From the NCBI GenBank assembly GCA_023846275.1, contig CM043878.1, positions 10,299,501 through 10,363,500 on the forward strand: 64,000 bases of DNA, written 5' to 3'. The notes below the pieces were generated by a model that made no database searches, had not been told where the DNA came from, and was given only the letters and a program-made list of their open reading frames with translations. Below are positions 29,301-44,300 of this stretch, piece after piece. Each line of letters opens with the position of its first letter. Position 1 is the first letter of the stretch. The DNA comes from Vanilla planifolia. Taxonomy: Eukaryota; Streptophyta; Magnoliopsida; Asparagales; Orchidaceae. Position numbers and translations under genes: made by a program.

Positions 29301-32300
29301 AAAAACCAATATTTGGCTACCCACCTTGGTTAATATAAAATCATAGTCCAACATCTTATCTCTTAAATGGCTATTTATCTCTCATTATTAGTGCTCAATT
29401 ATTAGCTTATGTGATGGGGCTTTTACTAGAGGTTTTATATCCTTCCCCCTATAAGTCACCCTCTTATGTTGGTGTTGACTTATATATTTTCTTTTTTTTT
29501 TTCCTTAATTTATAAGAACCACTTCTTTGTGATTGTAAAAGCTATCCTACATTGAGCGTCCTTATAATGACAATGTGCTATCTTTTTTATGTTTTCCCGT
29601 TAGTGGTTGTTCGTGTATTATTCTTCACATTGATCTCTCGATGCGCTCACCCCACTACAGCATTGACAATCTCATGACGCTCCTGCAAACCTCCATGCAT
29701 ATGTAAAACAAATGTCTACATGCATTGAAGTCACTATTTGGCATCCACACCATGCAACCCCATACATCATGGTACCATAGCTAGCCTTTAGTTTCAAGAC
29801 ATAATCACTTCCAACATCCGCCCTCTCATATTCAACAAGCCTATAATAAAATGCATTTCTCGCCAAGCACATCACATGAACAATCTGAATAAAACTTGAT
29901 CATTTTTTAGCCAACAACTGCAATTCAAGCACAAAATGAGTAACATACAAAGAAAAAAAGAAAATATCAAATTCTACATCATGTCCTTCAAAAAATAAAT
30001 AAAACAGACAAATAACAAAGTTTATAAGTTTATGTTAGCAACATGACACCCAAGAAGGTTTCTTGTGCATACCTGTGCTTCGTGGTCAGCAGGATCAATT
30101 GGCTGAGGTGAGAAATTGCATCTTTGATACCGCTCTATTGTCTTTGTTATGCTGTCATAAATAGATTGTACATTGCTTCAGCAATCTTCTTAAAGAAAAA
30201 TGTTGGTATTTAACTTCTTCAATGCTCAATTATCCAACAACAGAAAAAGAAGTGCATGATTTGTTTTTTCCAATGACCCATAAGAGTAGTGTAAGAACAA
30301 GGACAGGATAACAGACTTGGTGGCCATTACAGGTCATATCAGAACGTAGTCCTTATGTACTTTTTCCTGTAGCTCTCTCTCTAGATTCTAAGATGCTGTT
30401 CAAGAAAACCAGGACAAAAGACGGGCGAGAGAGTGCAGGAAATGGCACATCAAATCAGTTTTTACCGGGATCGATCCATGCTTAGAGTGCACTCTTCCCC
30501 ATAGGAATGGTCCTTTACCTGACTAGTCTTTAGTTCAACTGGAGATTGATTTTCTGAAAGCTGTTGCAGTAAATATTTGCATGTAAGGAAAGCTTTTCAA
30601 CCCAGAGGCAAAACGTTTAAAAGCAAGTATCTCTCCACCTTACCCATTGTGATTTGTTTGTTTTATCACAACCAAAAAAAAAAAAAACAATGAGAAATAA
30701 GATAACATGATTTAATTTCTTTAATTTTTATTGTTGTCGTCCCCTTTCTGTGGTTGCACTTATCTAGATTGCCATTGCTCATCTCTGAACGAGTAGATTC
30801 TAATCAATGGGCAGCTTTTCAAGAACCCAAAAGCCGGGGTGGAGAAGCATATTACTTTGCTCAGCTCTGAACACAAAGAAGAGGGAAAGATAAAGGCAGA
30901 AGCGTACGCTATTACATGCCACCTTAGCTTGAGTTGGAGCTCTGGTATTTGCTAGGCCATGGCTCTATTCCTTACCAACCTTAACCCTATGCAGGATCTG
31001 GCCTTTGCCTACCCAATTAACTAAAACTGCAGTCCACCTTTAAATTTTTTCTAGTATGGTTATACCAGAAAGCAGATTTCAGTGATTTAGAGCAATAAGA
31101 TACAGGACTAAGTTGGCTATCACACATAAAGAAATGCGTAGGTTAATGGAGAATCGTACAGTGTTAACGGATTTTGTGATGAAGCAAAATATTTACACAG
31201 ATGTCTGTTGAAGTTCCATTGGATAGATTTAAGGAGCCACTGTCTTTTTGTGTTTGCTTTGTGAGAACTCTTTCAGATCTATTTGAGCTCTCTTGTGCTG
31301 CGAAGTTCTCCAGCAAGCTGCACTTCACTAACTACTAGAGGTTTGCTGGACATTTAGCTGTACAATTAATTAACTCTATGGCCTGTTTTTAAGTACTTAC
31401 AGCGTAATGATCATTTTTTTGGCCTTAACATGTCTTGTTGTCTTGGTTTTATGTGTTTTGACTTAACATCTAGCTGTATATACTCCTTTCTTTCTAAATG
31501 ATCTCTCTTAATTCCCACTCTCACATACTCTCTTAAGATGGCACTTTTCATTAAGAGATGAGTTAAGATAAGAAGGTTAATGAAGCATGTGCAAATAATA
31601 AGGAACCGAATGTTTTTCCTTTCCCTAAACATTAGATGCTTGGAGGTGGCATCTTCGACTAGGTCATCTCAACTTCAATGTGAATCGACAATTGTACAAG
31701 GTTTACTTGGTTAAAGGCTCGTCAAAGACCAAGTACTAAATTGTGTGCATGATTCATTTACACCATGCTAAATGGTCTTCCTTTCCCTTGTGGTAAATCA
31801 TAAAAGCCACATTGGTGTTACAACTTCCATTAGATAAAGTGTCAGATGATAAAATAGTTGTTTTGTTAACTTCATCATGGCTATAACATAAAGTTGTAGG
31901 TATATTTCTTGAGGTACATGTCTTCTGCGTGCAATATTTATAAACTTGAAAAATCTTGTAAAAATGCATGCACATTTTGTACAAAATTCAATACTTAAAC
32001 ATATTCAATAAGTATAACATATCTTTGGAAAAATTCAAAATTTTTGTAGAATGTATGAGACTAGACAACAATTCTTGACTATTATTTATGACTCAGAACA
32101 TAAAAGTTTAGCAAAAAGAATGCAAAGTCCTTAACAAGATGAGAACTTTTCTAAAGGAGAAAGGGTTATTGAAGAATTTTGGATAGAGGTTGTCACATGT
32201 TTTGCATATTTACTTAATTATTCTTCTTCAAAGCACGTCAGGTATGACACCAAATAAACCCTAGAGCTAGATGAAGCTTCCTTTTAGATGCCTATGGAGA

Positions 32301-35300
32301 TTTGGGTGCATTGCATGTGCAAGAGTATTTGTTGTGAGGGAAACAATACTTGATAACCATTGTAATAAATATATCATCATCAACAACAATGAACAATCCA
32401 TTGCATGCAAAAAACTTCACTTTTAATGTGGCTAAAGCATAGAGAGAAATGCTTAATGGTGAACCTAAAAAAGAGAACAAGTAATAGAACTAAAGTCAAA
32501 GAATGATTTGTACAATGAGATAATTGAAGAACAACAAGGACATGTTAATTAGTTTCTTCAATCTTAAGTTGAGATTTAACTTCAATTACAAATAGAACAA
32601 CACCATCCTCAACTCCATTTAGAATGAGAAGATTAAGAGATAAAGGTGGAGAAATGGTAAAATCAATGTAATCTGTTTTTCTTGGATGTTGATAGTGAAC
32701 ATTTTAGCTTTGGTGGTGCCATCCAACACTAGATTTGGAGTTCTGATCAAAGAAAATTTTGTACCATTGTTAAAAATGAAAAATGAATGTTAGTCGATCT
32801 TCCCTTAGTCCATAAAGTCATTGGAGTGAAGTAGGAGTACAAGATAAGGAAAGCTACATATAGCTCAATTACACGACACAAGGTGATATTGGTTTTAAGA
32901 AACAATATTTGAAGCAATGAGTTTATATTTATATTTAATCAAGACAATTTCATTTTCTAGTTAGGTTTTGTGATACCATTAGTATTTAAATTTTATATTT
33001 CAAAAACTAACCTATCAAGTTTCATATTTAAGGTCGATATTTTTAGGACTTGAGAAAATTGTTGGGCAACTGTTTGTGATATTTGGAATAGGAATCAGAT
33101 TTTGGTATTTGCATTAATTTTCCTCTAACGGATAATGTTGTATAGATTTAGAAGAACCAAATGTGTTGTATTATAATTTTCACCTTTCTCGCAATTTTTT
33201 TTATTATATTCTATATCTCATGAATTTTTTGCACTAGCATCAATCTACAATTTTTTTTATTTCATGTAAAACTTTGTTTATATTGTTGTAAGTGGAACAA
33301 AAATATAATTTTTTTCATTGTTTGTGCATTTTAATACGAATGCTAAAAATAAATTGGTACTTAAAATACTTAATTTAATAATAAAAGATTATATCTAGAA
33401 TTTAGAACATCTCATTATGCAAATTTAAACTTGGTAGATTTGTTTAAATTTTGGATAGAAAGTACATATTTTAACTTCTTGTCATATGTGCAAAAAGCAA
33501 CGAGTTATAAAAAGTAGATATAATTAATTGCTCAATTTAAGGATGTTCATGATTTCTTTCCAATTCTAATTGAGGTTTACTATCAATTCTTTATCAATAT
33601 TAATGACATTTCAAATTCTAATAAACATTTAATATTAACTTTATCAACATTTATCACATTTGTAAGTATTTAATTTTAATTTAATATACAAAATAATACA
33701 TCTCTTGTTAAATGGGACTTTAAATAAAAGAATAAATTTTACAAAGAGGTCTTCATACTAGTTGCTTGTATTGACATAGTGAAATCATGATTTCACTATC
33801 TACCCATCAAAATTGTACAATACATGAGTTCAACATTAATTTTATGTTATTTCATGGTGTGCCTAAGAAAGAAATATGTGTAGGTACATAGAATGCATCA
33901 TTGAAGATTATGATTTGATAAATTATGAAGCATGTATATGGCTTGGAGTAGGCAATAAGAGCTTGAAGTGCTTAATAATTGGTTCATAAAATGGCCATAG
34001 GAGCATGCACACATTATGACCAAGCATTTCGATGAATCATTAATGTCTTCTTATGTTGTTGATATTTTCTTTGTAAGAAGCTTGAAAGGAATATTCAAGG
34101 AATATATGAAGGATATGTTCAATGAAACTAATTATTGATGCATGGCTTAATTTCTTGATGTTGAAAGAAAAGCAACAAGATAGTTCTTTATAAGTTCATA
34201 CAATATAACTCCAATATATTTAACACTTATGTTTTAACATGCTTGAACTTAATAAATATATGAGAAGGAAATAAAATAAATCATACTCTATTAAGAAGTT
34301 TATTAGGATGTTCAAGGTATCTAACCATCACTATATTAGATGTTGTATATGGAGTTTAACAAATAGTAAAAGGAAGCACAAGAAAATTGCATTGCCTTAA
34401 ACCAAATCGTATTTTTTGATATTTGAAAGGTACAAAGAGATTGTCTTACATTATTCTCATGGTGAAGTAGTTATGAGGTTATTTAGATAGCAAATAGAAG
34501 ATATTTGTGATCAACACAATGACAATATAAATCCTGTCTTCTATCTTGTGAACAATTGCCTTCTCTTAATTTTCAAAGAAGCAAAAGATTATCACATTAT
34601 CTTTTTGTGAAGTAAAGTATGCAATAGTTTCTTTAAGTGCATCTGAAGCAATATGGATAAAAAACTTGCTACAAGAGTTGTTACATCTATTATAAGGGTT
34701 GATGATCATATTCATTAACAAGTTGCTCGTTCAAATTTCAACAAAACCATTTGCACATCAAAGGACCAAGAATATTGATACTAGCTTTCATTTTATAGGG
34801 GAATACATGAAGATGAACACAACTAGGCTATCTTATTGCAACATGAATTTGCAAGTTGAAAATATATTTGCAATGACATTGTTAATATGGACATCTTTCT
34901 AGGTTGTGATGGCTGTTTGAAAAGAGGATCATCCAAGTTTGAAGGAGTAAATATAGGACTTACAATATTGAACACCAAAGAGTTATAGAAGTTAGCATGA
35001 AATTGAAGATTTTTTGAAGTGTTTAATGTCGGGTTTCTAAATGTATAAATTGGGTTTCCCTTTGGATTAGTAACTTATGTTTCATGTGCTTACAAAAGGT
35101 CATCTTTATTTGCCATATGAGCATCTAATGAAAGAAGAGATAACTTTTTATAGAAAAGCTTTATTTTTCAATCCTTTTTACTCCACTTTGTAGCTTAGTC
35201 TATATATAATGTAAAGTTAGAAACAAAAAGAGAGAGACCAAATAAGTTAGAGAATGAGTAAAAATTTTTAGTTTAAAAGTAAGGATATTGTAGAGTACCA

Positions 35301-38300
35301 CTTCAGACGATGCATGACTTGTTTCATCTTTTTTTTTAAAGCTATTATTGCATGTTAGTCTCTGGGTGGTCAATTTGAATGAACTATTAGAATTTTGACA
35401 TGAAATTGAGCTATGATGTAGGCTCAAAGTTCATTCTTTGTTCCAATTAGTTAGTTTTGTCAAAGTTTTATTATGTTTATGAAGATACTTTGGGAGAACC
35501 ATATAGAAGAGGCAACTAGGGGATCAAAGAGTTGATTTTTGCAAAATGTCACCCTTTGTTTAAAGGTTAGGTATGAATTTAAAAGATTTTATTTTTTAAG
35601 TTATTATTGTTTTATTTATGCAAGTCACCTGATGCACTTAATATGTCACTCAATTTCGTAGCTCTTTTGAATACATTACAAATAGATAAGATGGTCATTA
35701 CCACATGATATGATTATAATTAGCTTAGTTGATAGATCTATAATTGAAGTAGAACTTGTTAGACACATTTTTAAGACTAAAGCAGAGATTATATCTAATG
35801 AATGTGAATGCATGATCAATCGATATGCATTTACTTTGTTAAGTTGCTGCATGTTACCCACATATATGCTTGGTTTATGAGCTTATTTACAAACCTACAT
35901 AAATTTCATGCATTTATTTTTCTTAAAAATATATATTTGGTAATATCTATTAGTTATCTTCTAGCTTAAGATTCCTTTCATCAACTTGCAAATTGGAAAT
36001 TATACTACAGGTAATCCACAAAATATTTGCAGCATGGTTATTTAAACTACTATTGGTATAAAGTACAAGTTGTTTCCATACACATTTCCATTATTTGCTC
36101 TATTAGATATTAGGTTCTTTTGGTGAGAGATTTCTTATTTTTGTTTATAGTTATGCTTTCAACTTTTGCATGTCTTGTATTTGTTAATTTTTGTTGTGAT
36201 AATTGAGTTGTTTCATGAACACAACTTTTCTGAAAATAGCTTCAAGTAGAGCCAATAGTTTGAAAACCAGGTTATCCCTTGCTTTTTGACTTAATACATT
36301 TGACTTACTTGGTCATTAGACTAACAAAGAATTCACTAATAGCTTATCTTATAGCACTTTGTGTTGGGGCTTGCTCACTTTCATTAGGATGATGGAGGGA
36401 ATTTAATAGATGGGTTCTTATATCTATCTTATATCAATTATATTTCTTTAATTTTAATTTCACTTATGGATTCAACTTTCTTTATTGCTCTTCTTCTCAT
36501 CTTAAAATTGTTAAATCATTGGAGCTCAATCTTCCTTTTAGACATCTTATTTAAATTCTTTCTATAAAACATGTCATGAATCTTTAACCTTGCAAATGTT
36601 TGTTGAATCATATATGATGCTTTTGCGACCTTCATTTGTTTTACTTTAAGTAATATCATTCTTTGAACGAAGTCAACATTAGAGAACTACTCATTATAAT
36701 TTGATTTGATAATGGTGACATTTGATCTTCAAAGTTGGGTTAAACTTTTTAATAAAACTCAGAAATGAGTTGCCAATAAAAACTTTTATGCATGGAGGAA
36801 ACAAGGACAACATGTAGTTCATTATATTTATAATGAAGGCAACCAATGTTGAGAAGGTAGAAAGTAAGTTGTTAGCCTTGGAGAGTCAACCTAAATTTTA
36901 ATAAAGCATCAAAAATTTGAAATGTTGAACTTGTTGCATATATTATAAGGTTGTAATTACTAAGAGTGGCTAAAAAGAGGAGCAAGAAAAGAAGATTAAG
37001 GAAGAAATAAATTAGCAATAAAATAGTAGTTTTGGCTAAAGGGTTTGATTTTTTTTAAATTCTTTTTAGGTTAATCATGACTAAATTTTTTTTAATATTT
37101 TTTATTTTTTCAATTAATCCTATGATGTTTTTAATAAAATATGAAATGAAATATGTGAAATTCTCAAAGTTCTTAATATTTTCAAGATCAATATTAGGAT
37201 AAATATAAAAAAATATTTTCAATATAAATGATATGATACTCATTATGCCTTACAGTTTAAGGCTCAATGTTGATTAATTTCTATTATGTATTAAAAGTTG
37301 TTTAAGAATTCAGTCCTAAAGATAAATTTTGACACTTGTTTTATTAGAGGTAGATCAAGAATAAGAAAAATGATGATGATGATAAAATAATATGCCTATT
37401 TAAGTATGGGAAACATTTCCTAACATATTGATTGAATTAGGATTGACATTTGGCAATCTAATGAAATAAAATCAAGAAAATTAAAAGATGCACAAAAGTA
37501 GTGATGAAGGGCCTAAAAAACAATGATACAACTCTAATAAAGTGTTATTTATGATTGGATAGCTCTCGAGCAACAATATAAAGATTATCATTGAAAAGAA
37601 ACCAAATGGAGCTTTTAAAAGAAATTTGTTGACATCGAGTATGGTTATTATCATGTATATGAGTAATAGTCTCATGGGTGAGAAAATAATGGGAGAGAAC
37701 TACAAGTTTTGAGGAAATAAAGAGAAAGTAATTGAAGTTATGGCCTTAGAGGGAAATCTAAGGAAAATCTTGTTGTGAAAGTGAAGAAAAATATTTAAAA
37801 GTTCAAGTTCACTGATGTGAAAAATTTGAACCAAGAAAAATTATGTGTAGTTACTTAATTATATTAGGTTGTATAAAAGATGACCTCTCCTTGTGTTACA
37901 AGACATTCTTAATAGTCAGCTAAAGAAAAATGTTGAAAACAAAAGGTGAGAGAATAAGAGAGAAGGGGGGGGGGGGGGAGAGAGAGAGAGAGAGAGAGAG
38001 AATAGAAGCCACATTATTTGGCAAAGAGAAGGAAGAGGAGTTAGTGGTTCCTTCCATTTGGAAGAGGTTATGTAGAGGTCTAACTAGTGGTCCTTCCATC
38101 AATTGTGCTGCTTTTATAAGAGAAACATAATAGTCAACACAATCATTGGGGCATTATTCAAGCTTGAAGTTGAGTGATGATTATATGCAAGAATGAGCGG
38201 AAACCTCTTGACAAATAATGAAAAATTTTGATAATGAAATGTATAACCATAAAGAATCTGAGTCATTTAATGAGGATTGAATTTGTATACCAAGCCTAAG

Positions 38301-41300
38301 ACATTGGTTTGGCCACTAAGCTTGCCAAGCACTTTTTAAAATCTATATGTTAGCCTTGCACCACATAATGCTCCCAATCTGTATTTGATGGATGTTCTAT
38401 TACCCATTTGGACCATGAAATGCACCTCATTAAGAGTTTTTTGGTTATAACAAAGGTGCCAATAGGATGAAGGTCATGAAATAAAGAGAGTTTTAGATCA
38501 AGGAGGCAAATAAGTGTTCCATTGATGCCCTAACTAAGGGAGGAGGACCCTTATAGAGTAAGGCAAGAACTGATTGAAATGAGATATTCAACCTACTAGA
38601 TATAGAAAGTGGAGCTTATGATGGAGAAATCGTTCATAAGAATTTGGTAAATTTGACTTTGTTGGTCAAATTTTTTAAGCTAAGAAAGGTTACGTGAGGT
38701 GGCACATGATTAGTCATGTCTCATGATTGAATTGACAAATTGCAAACGTCGGATAACTAATTTATAAAAATGAAAAATATGATCAATGTATGCAACTTTT
38801 ATAACTAAATGTTGACATTTTTCAAACTCATTTTGAATTAATGGCTGAAAAATTTGTAAAGAAAAATACAAAAAAGTGCCATGAACACTGTCAATAATTT
38901 TTTAAGATAAAATCCAACTAAGCTAATACTATATTATCACGATTCAAACAATGTCATGCTTTGGAAACATTCCTTGATATCAATAAGTGCCATGTTTGAT
39001 GGATATAACTACACCTCAATGGATGGAATCCAATGTTTATATGATTATAATCATCATGGATTCTACATTAATAGGATTGCAATGTTGCTAAGATATACAT
39101 AAAAATTGTCATGGTTTATAAATAGACCATTAAGGATTTAATTTACAATAATTTTACATCAGTCTCACCATGAGTCATGAGCTCCTAAAGAGAGAAAAAA
39201 GAGGAGCATCGAAGAAGGAAGAGAGGAGATTAATCTTCGTACTCACCAACACATAAGGATGTTCAACCTCCCACGAAAAAAAATTTCCAAAAATGTCCTC
39301 ATTGCAAGCCATGGTTGGAAACACTCACTGGTAATGCTTTCTTAAGTTGAATTTGAATTCCAAACTTCAGTCAAACTCACTAGGGAGTAAGAGATAAGTG
39401 GCACTCTTTTTGTAGATGTTAGAAAACTTGTCTCAAGCTAGAGGCTTATAGAAGGTTTAACTTCCTTTTCTTGCTTCTATTCTACATTTAAAGTAAATAA
39501 ATATCTTTTTGCTCACTTTTATACTATAATTCAAGTGAAAAAAAACAACATACATCCACTCTTTGGAGTTCATCTCCTTTGTATCAACAATTTACAAATC
39601 TTTGCTATTTTGTACAAAATTCCCCATCATCATTAGAGAAAAAGAATTTTTTTAACAAGATCAGTAATAAAAATGAGAATTATTTTGCACTAAAATGCAC
39701 TCAAACAAATAAGTATTTATATATGTATATATTTATATACACGAAACATTGTAATATTTTTTTTTTTTATTTCTAATATGGATATTGTCTTTGATCGATG
39801 TCACCTATAACCCAAATATTGGAGAATGTAACTATGCATTAAAGTTGTTAGTTATGCTTGTTAACATGTCATTAATAGATGAGATGTAACGAATAAATCA
39901 ATGACCAATGTAACTACAACCTATTGCCACTTTAGGTGCTTCATTTGGTTGCCTCATTTTAAGTGCAGGAAGCTATTATTAACAAACATGATAGCACAGT
40001 TCTCAAATGAGGAATATTTGGATAAGATTCATTTGGTGATAAGTAGATTGAGATATTACAATAGCTAAAGATAGTACAAAGGATGCTTATGAGAACTAAT
40101 ATACAAATCTATGAGAACAAAATTGAAAAGGACCTGAGATGATGAAAAAAAGACCTGTAATTTAGATTAGATACTGGGTTATTATAGTTATTCTTTAATT
40201 TACAAAAAATCAATTTAAAGTTTGTTGCTCTTCCCTTTTTTTTATTCCCAGTAATAAACAAATACTTATCACATTTGACCAACAAGGCATCATGAATTAA
40301 TAGGGAAAACAAAGTCACTACTTACAGATATTTCATATGTTTTTACTCTAACTCTTCATTGTTTTATCGAGATGAGGAAGCTCAAAAGAGACCAAAAAAA
40401 CAAAATTACATGAGACTTAAAATCCTTATTCATAAATAAACCATAACCAAAATGAGGCCAACTAAAAGACACATAAAAATCATAAAGACATAATAAACTA
40501 AAGAGCCAAACCAATTTGTCTATTTGCAAGTATGGATTCCTTGAAGTAGCACTAATATTTGATATGTTTTTGCAAAAAAAGAAATTATGGAAAATTGTAT
40601 AACTCTTCATTGCTTTATTAAAAAATGGTAGTTCAAAAGAGAAAAAAAAATGATAATACAAGAAACATTAAAGCTTTTTTCATAAATAAAGTAGATGCAA
40701 AGTAAAACATTCATAAAAAACATAAAGCCATAACAAATTAAAAAGGCAAACCAATATGTCTCTTGACAAATGTGGATTCCTTGATATAGCACTTGAACAC
40801 ATTATCATGGTTTGAAGCAAAACAAAAAACTATGAGAGGAGCAAGTGGCATTGCATAAGAGAAATTAGAAATATTCCATTTTATTTATGAACGTTGTGTA
40901 AATAAAATGCTCATTCGTTGAATATTTATTAGTGAAAACATATGTTCGTTATTGAGGGTTTAAGTCGATTACAAGAACTTAAAGTAATTGTAAAATTGGC
41001 CAACAAAGAAAGACTTTGCTACACTTAGTAGCTTCAAGTATCCTTATGATGATAGGTTTGGAGGGAAGACCAATGTTAAGTACTTTAGAATTTCGGTTAT
41101 CCCTGCTTTTTTCAAGTGTTAAGTACCAAAAGTTGGTTGTTTAAGGCCAAGAAGCACATCTTTTTTTGACTACAACAAAAAGAGGTCAATTCGAAGATTT
41201 CCACATGTACAAAAAATCAATTGTGTATAAAATAGATGTAATATTCAATTATGCTTCTTTTCATCTCCTTTCAATTAATGTCATTTTCCCTTATTTTGAC

Positions 41301-44300
41301 TACAAATTTTATATTCTATGATGAGCCTTTTGGGACAAAGCTAAATAGTTAACACTAATGGTAAGTTTGATTCTACTAATGGGTCTTTCGATATTGTCTA
41401 ATGCACTTGTGTTGAGTTCTTTTTTCTCCTCAAAAATGGCGAATCAAAGTGAAAAAGATGCTTTCCATAAAAATCATGAGCATGAACAATTGATAATAAT
41501 CGATAAATTGATGATTGGCAATGGTCACATAATGCTTAATTATGGTGTTCGTTGATATTGCTTTTGTGAGATAGTCAATGATCATTTTACAACTGTATCG
41601 AAAGATCACTTGCAAATATTAATGTCTAAACAACATTCATTTGTGAGGACATCTATTACTAATTTTTGAATTATGCAAGTAACCATTTAGTCCATTTTTT
41701 CTCTCTCTATCTCTCTCTCTCACTCTCTTCTTGCCAATGTTTCGATCACCAATCTTGACCCCACTTGATATTGTTGCTAATGTTAACTTTTATTTGATAT
41801 TTTTTAAAGATTTTTTGGATGGGTTGAGTATACCTCTTCCATTATTTGTTAGAATAAGCTATGATGAACTCCTATTTTTGCTTCTTATTATTATCAAATA
41901 GCTTCCTTGTACAATTCTTTTATATTATTAAAACTGAGCAAAGCCTTCAGTTTTTCCTAAAAAAAGTTGATCATCTGCATAGAAGGCGGTTCGACAAATC
42001 AGCTCGTTATAGAGCTAAAAACATTTGTTCATGATCTTGCTAGTTTTAAATTATAAAGCTGCCACTTCTTGTTTAAGTAAGCCAAAAATCTTGAAGAGTA
42101 GAATATGAACAAATAGATTGGCACTCTTTTGAAAAAGTAGGCTTGAATCATGTTCCAAGACCCTAATGCTTACAACCCATTAAAATGGCTTCAAATTGAA
42201 GAAGGTTGGTTGTGTCATGGAAAGGTGCAAGAATAGGCTTGTTGTATTGTGGTTCTTCTAAAAAATGTGAAAATTACTAGGATAAAATATTTATCTTTGT
42301 GGCTATAAAGTGATAAAATGCCTTAGTTGTTATCTCCTTCCTAGCTTTTCTTGACTACAGGCATTGATAAATAGATACAAAAAATGCTTGTCTATGGAGA
42401 TTCACGAAGAAATTTATACATATCAATGACATAAATTCAAGTTCTCAATCAAAATATGTTTTAAAGTCTATGTTTCTTGAAACAAGCTATGTGGGCTTGG
42501 CATGAAAGGAGCACAAGTTGCCTTATGTTTTATGGCTATTTGCGTTAATGGATCCTAGTTGGGAGATCATCAAGAAACAAGGTGATGAGAATGTGGATAG
42601 AATTTATTGTAGAATGGTAATATGGAGATCCTTAACATTTGTTTATAAATCTCTATTCAATTTAAGAGAAAACCTTTGGATGAAATCGACAATAATCAAT
42701 TTTGGAGGTTAATTAGAACAATACTCTATTTTTCTGTTTATTAGTTTTTACAAACTCTCAAATAATACTTGTTAATGTGACAAAGAGAATTTCAAAATAT
42801 CCGAACTCTACCAAACAATATGGGATGCATTTGAAATATAACTATCTCACAAGAACATAGAAGATCAAAAATTTATCTTAGATGATTTTGTTGATAGTTC
42901 TAGTGTTATTTCATGCAATTACAAGAAGTGTGAATCATTGTTGCTTTCCACTATAAAAGTTTAATAAGGATGGCCTGCGAAATCAATTGTCTCAAGCATT
43001 TGATCAAGGATTTTGATTAATGAATCTTAAAATGTACTCCAATATATGGTGACAATCAAGGTAATATCAAGTTAGTAATAAATTTGATTTGTCTTGCAAT
43101 GGCCACTTGACTTGATGGGATAAAGCCGCTTTCATTCATGATAAGGTATTGATGGTCTTATTGATGCAATAGACATAAGAAGCAATACAACAACTTCTCC
43201 ATTAATAGAAGAGGCTTATCTTATACATTGATATTTGAGTGAGATTTCAGATTTTTACATCTGCATTTCTAAAAATATTATCGAATTACACATGTAGATT
43301 TTTTTTTAAAAACGTTTTTGAATTATAGTTTGTACCTTATATAAAAAATTACAAGATTCAATCAAGGGAAAAAATAATTTAAAATATTAAGAAAAAATAT
43401 CCTATATGTAATCAAGTGGATAATCATGCACCATTTTTATATTATTATTACTATTTTTATTGGAGAATAATGTTAAATGTAACAGATAGTTTTTTAGTTG
43501 TCATGCATTGTCTTCCTTGTGTTAGACAAATCTATCTTCCCACTCAACTTATTTTCGTATTACATCTAAGTAGAGTGTCCAAAACCTATCTAGCTCTTGT
43601 CATACTTATATGTTAACCACAACCTATAGACATAGTTTCCTTATTTCACTTATATAGGCAAAATGTTCTCCTCCCATCCGAAATAAGAGGTTATACTCTC
43701 ATCAAATTTCATCTATATCCTCTCTAGTTGGTAATGGTAACACCTACCGTCATATATGTTGTGACATGCCACATTTAAATCAGTGTAAGTTTTTTGAGGA
43801 TTCTCGAATAATAAAATAAATTACAAAATATAATGTATAAAATATAAGGTGAGTAGCACTCTTTTTCAAAAATTTAAAATTCACCTATTTATGAAAAAAG
43901 AACGTTTCAATTTTTTCATAGAAAATAAATTAACCAAAAAGGTCAAAAGAAAATAAAAATAATAGAAATACTCAATATTTTGACTTTAGTCTCCATGAAA
44001 AAAAAATCATTATTGATTAGCTATAACACTACCAAAATGAAGCTCCAAACACTAAGATGACTACTACAAATCATTAACCAAATTAGCTAGTGAAAAGCTT
44101 TACCAATTAGCTTTTCTTTGAAGTATGAAGGTCATGACCATCACTTCTTATCTCTCAAGTAGTTAACCCGAAAGCTATATGCATTAAACTATTATCAACT
44201 AGCAAAACCATCAAATATGTCAACATCAAGCTTGTAATAATAAACTAAAATTTAAATATCTTAATAATACTTCATTTTTATCCAAACAACTAATGTCTTC

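Larger units (their letters stand above)
17484..30072 (-). other. AGL6-like intron 2 (12.6 kb)
   Basis: Very AT-rich. It contains a 154-bp tandem duplication close to exon 3 (18014-18300), CT and TA simple repeats, and a less AT-rich block at about 23180-24560. That block has open frames on both strands (23184-23495 plus; 23269-23613 minus) but no motif I can assign. The piece at 18620-19010, with TTTGGGCTCCACATGGGCC, has the look of a repeat-derived end, but I could not name the family. No other gene seen. Confidence 0.75.

Noticed and set aside
29672-29875. Minus-strand open frame considered as retrotransposon RNase H
   Set aside because: No copia or gypsy RNase H motif could be aligned to it.
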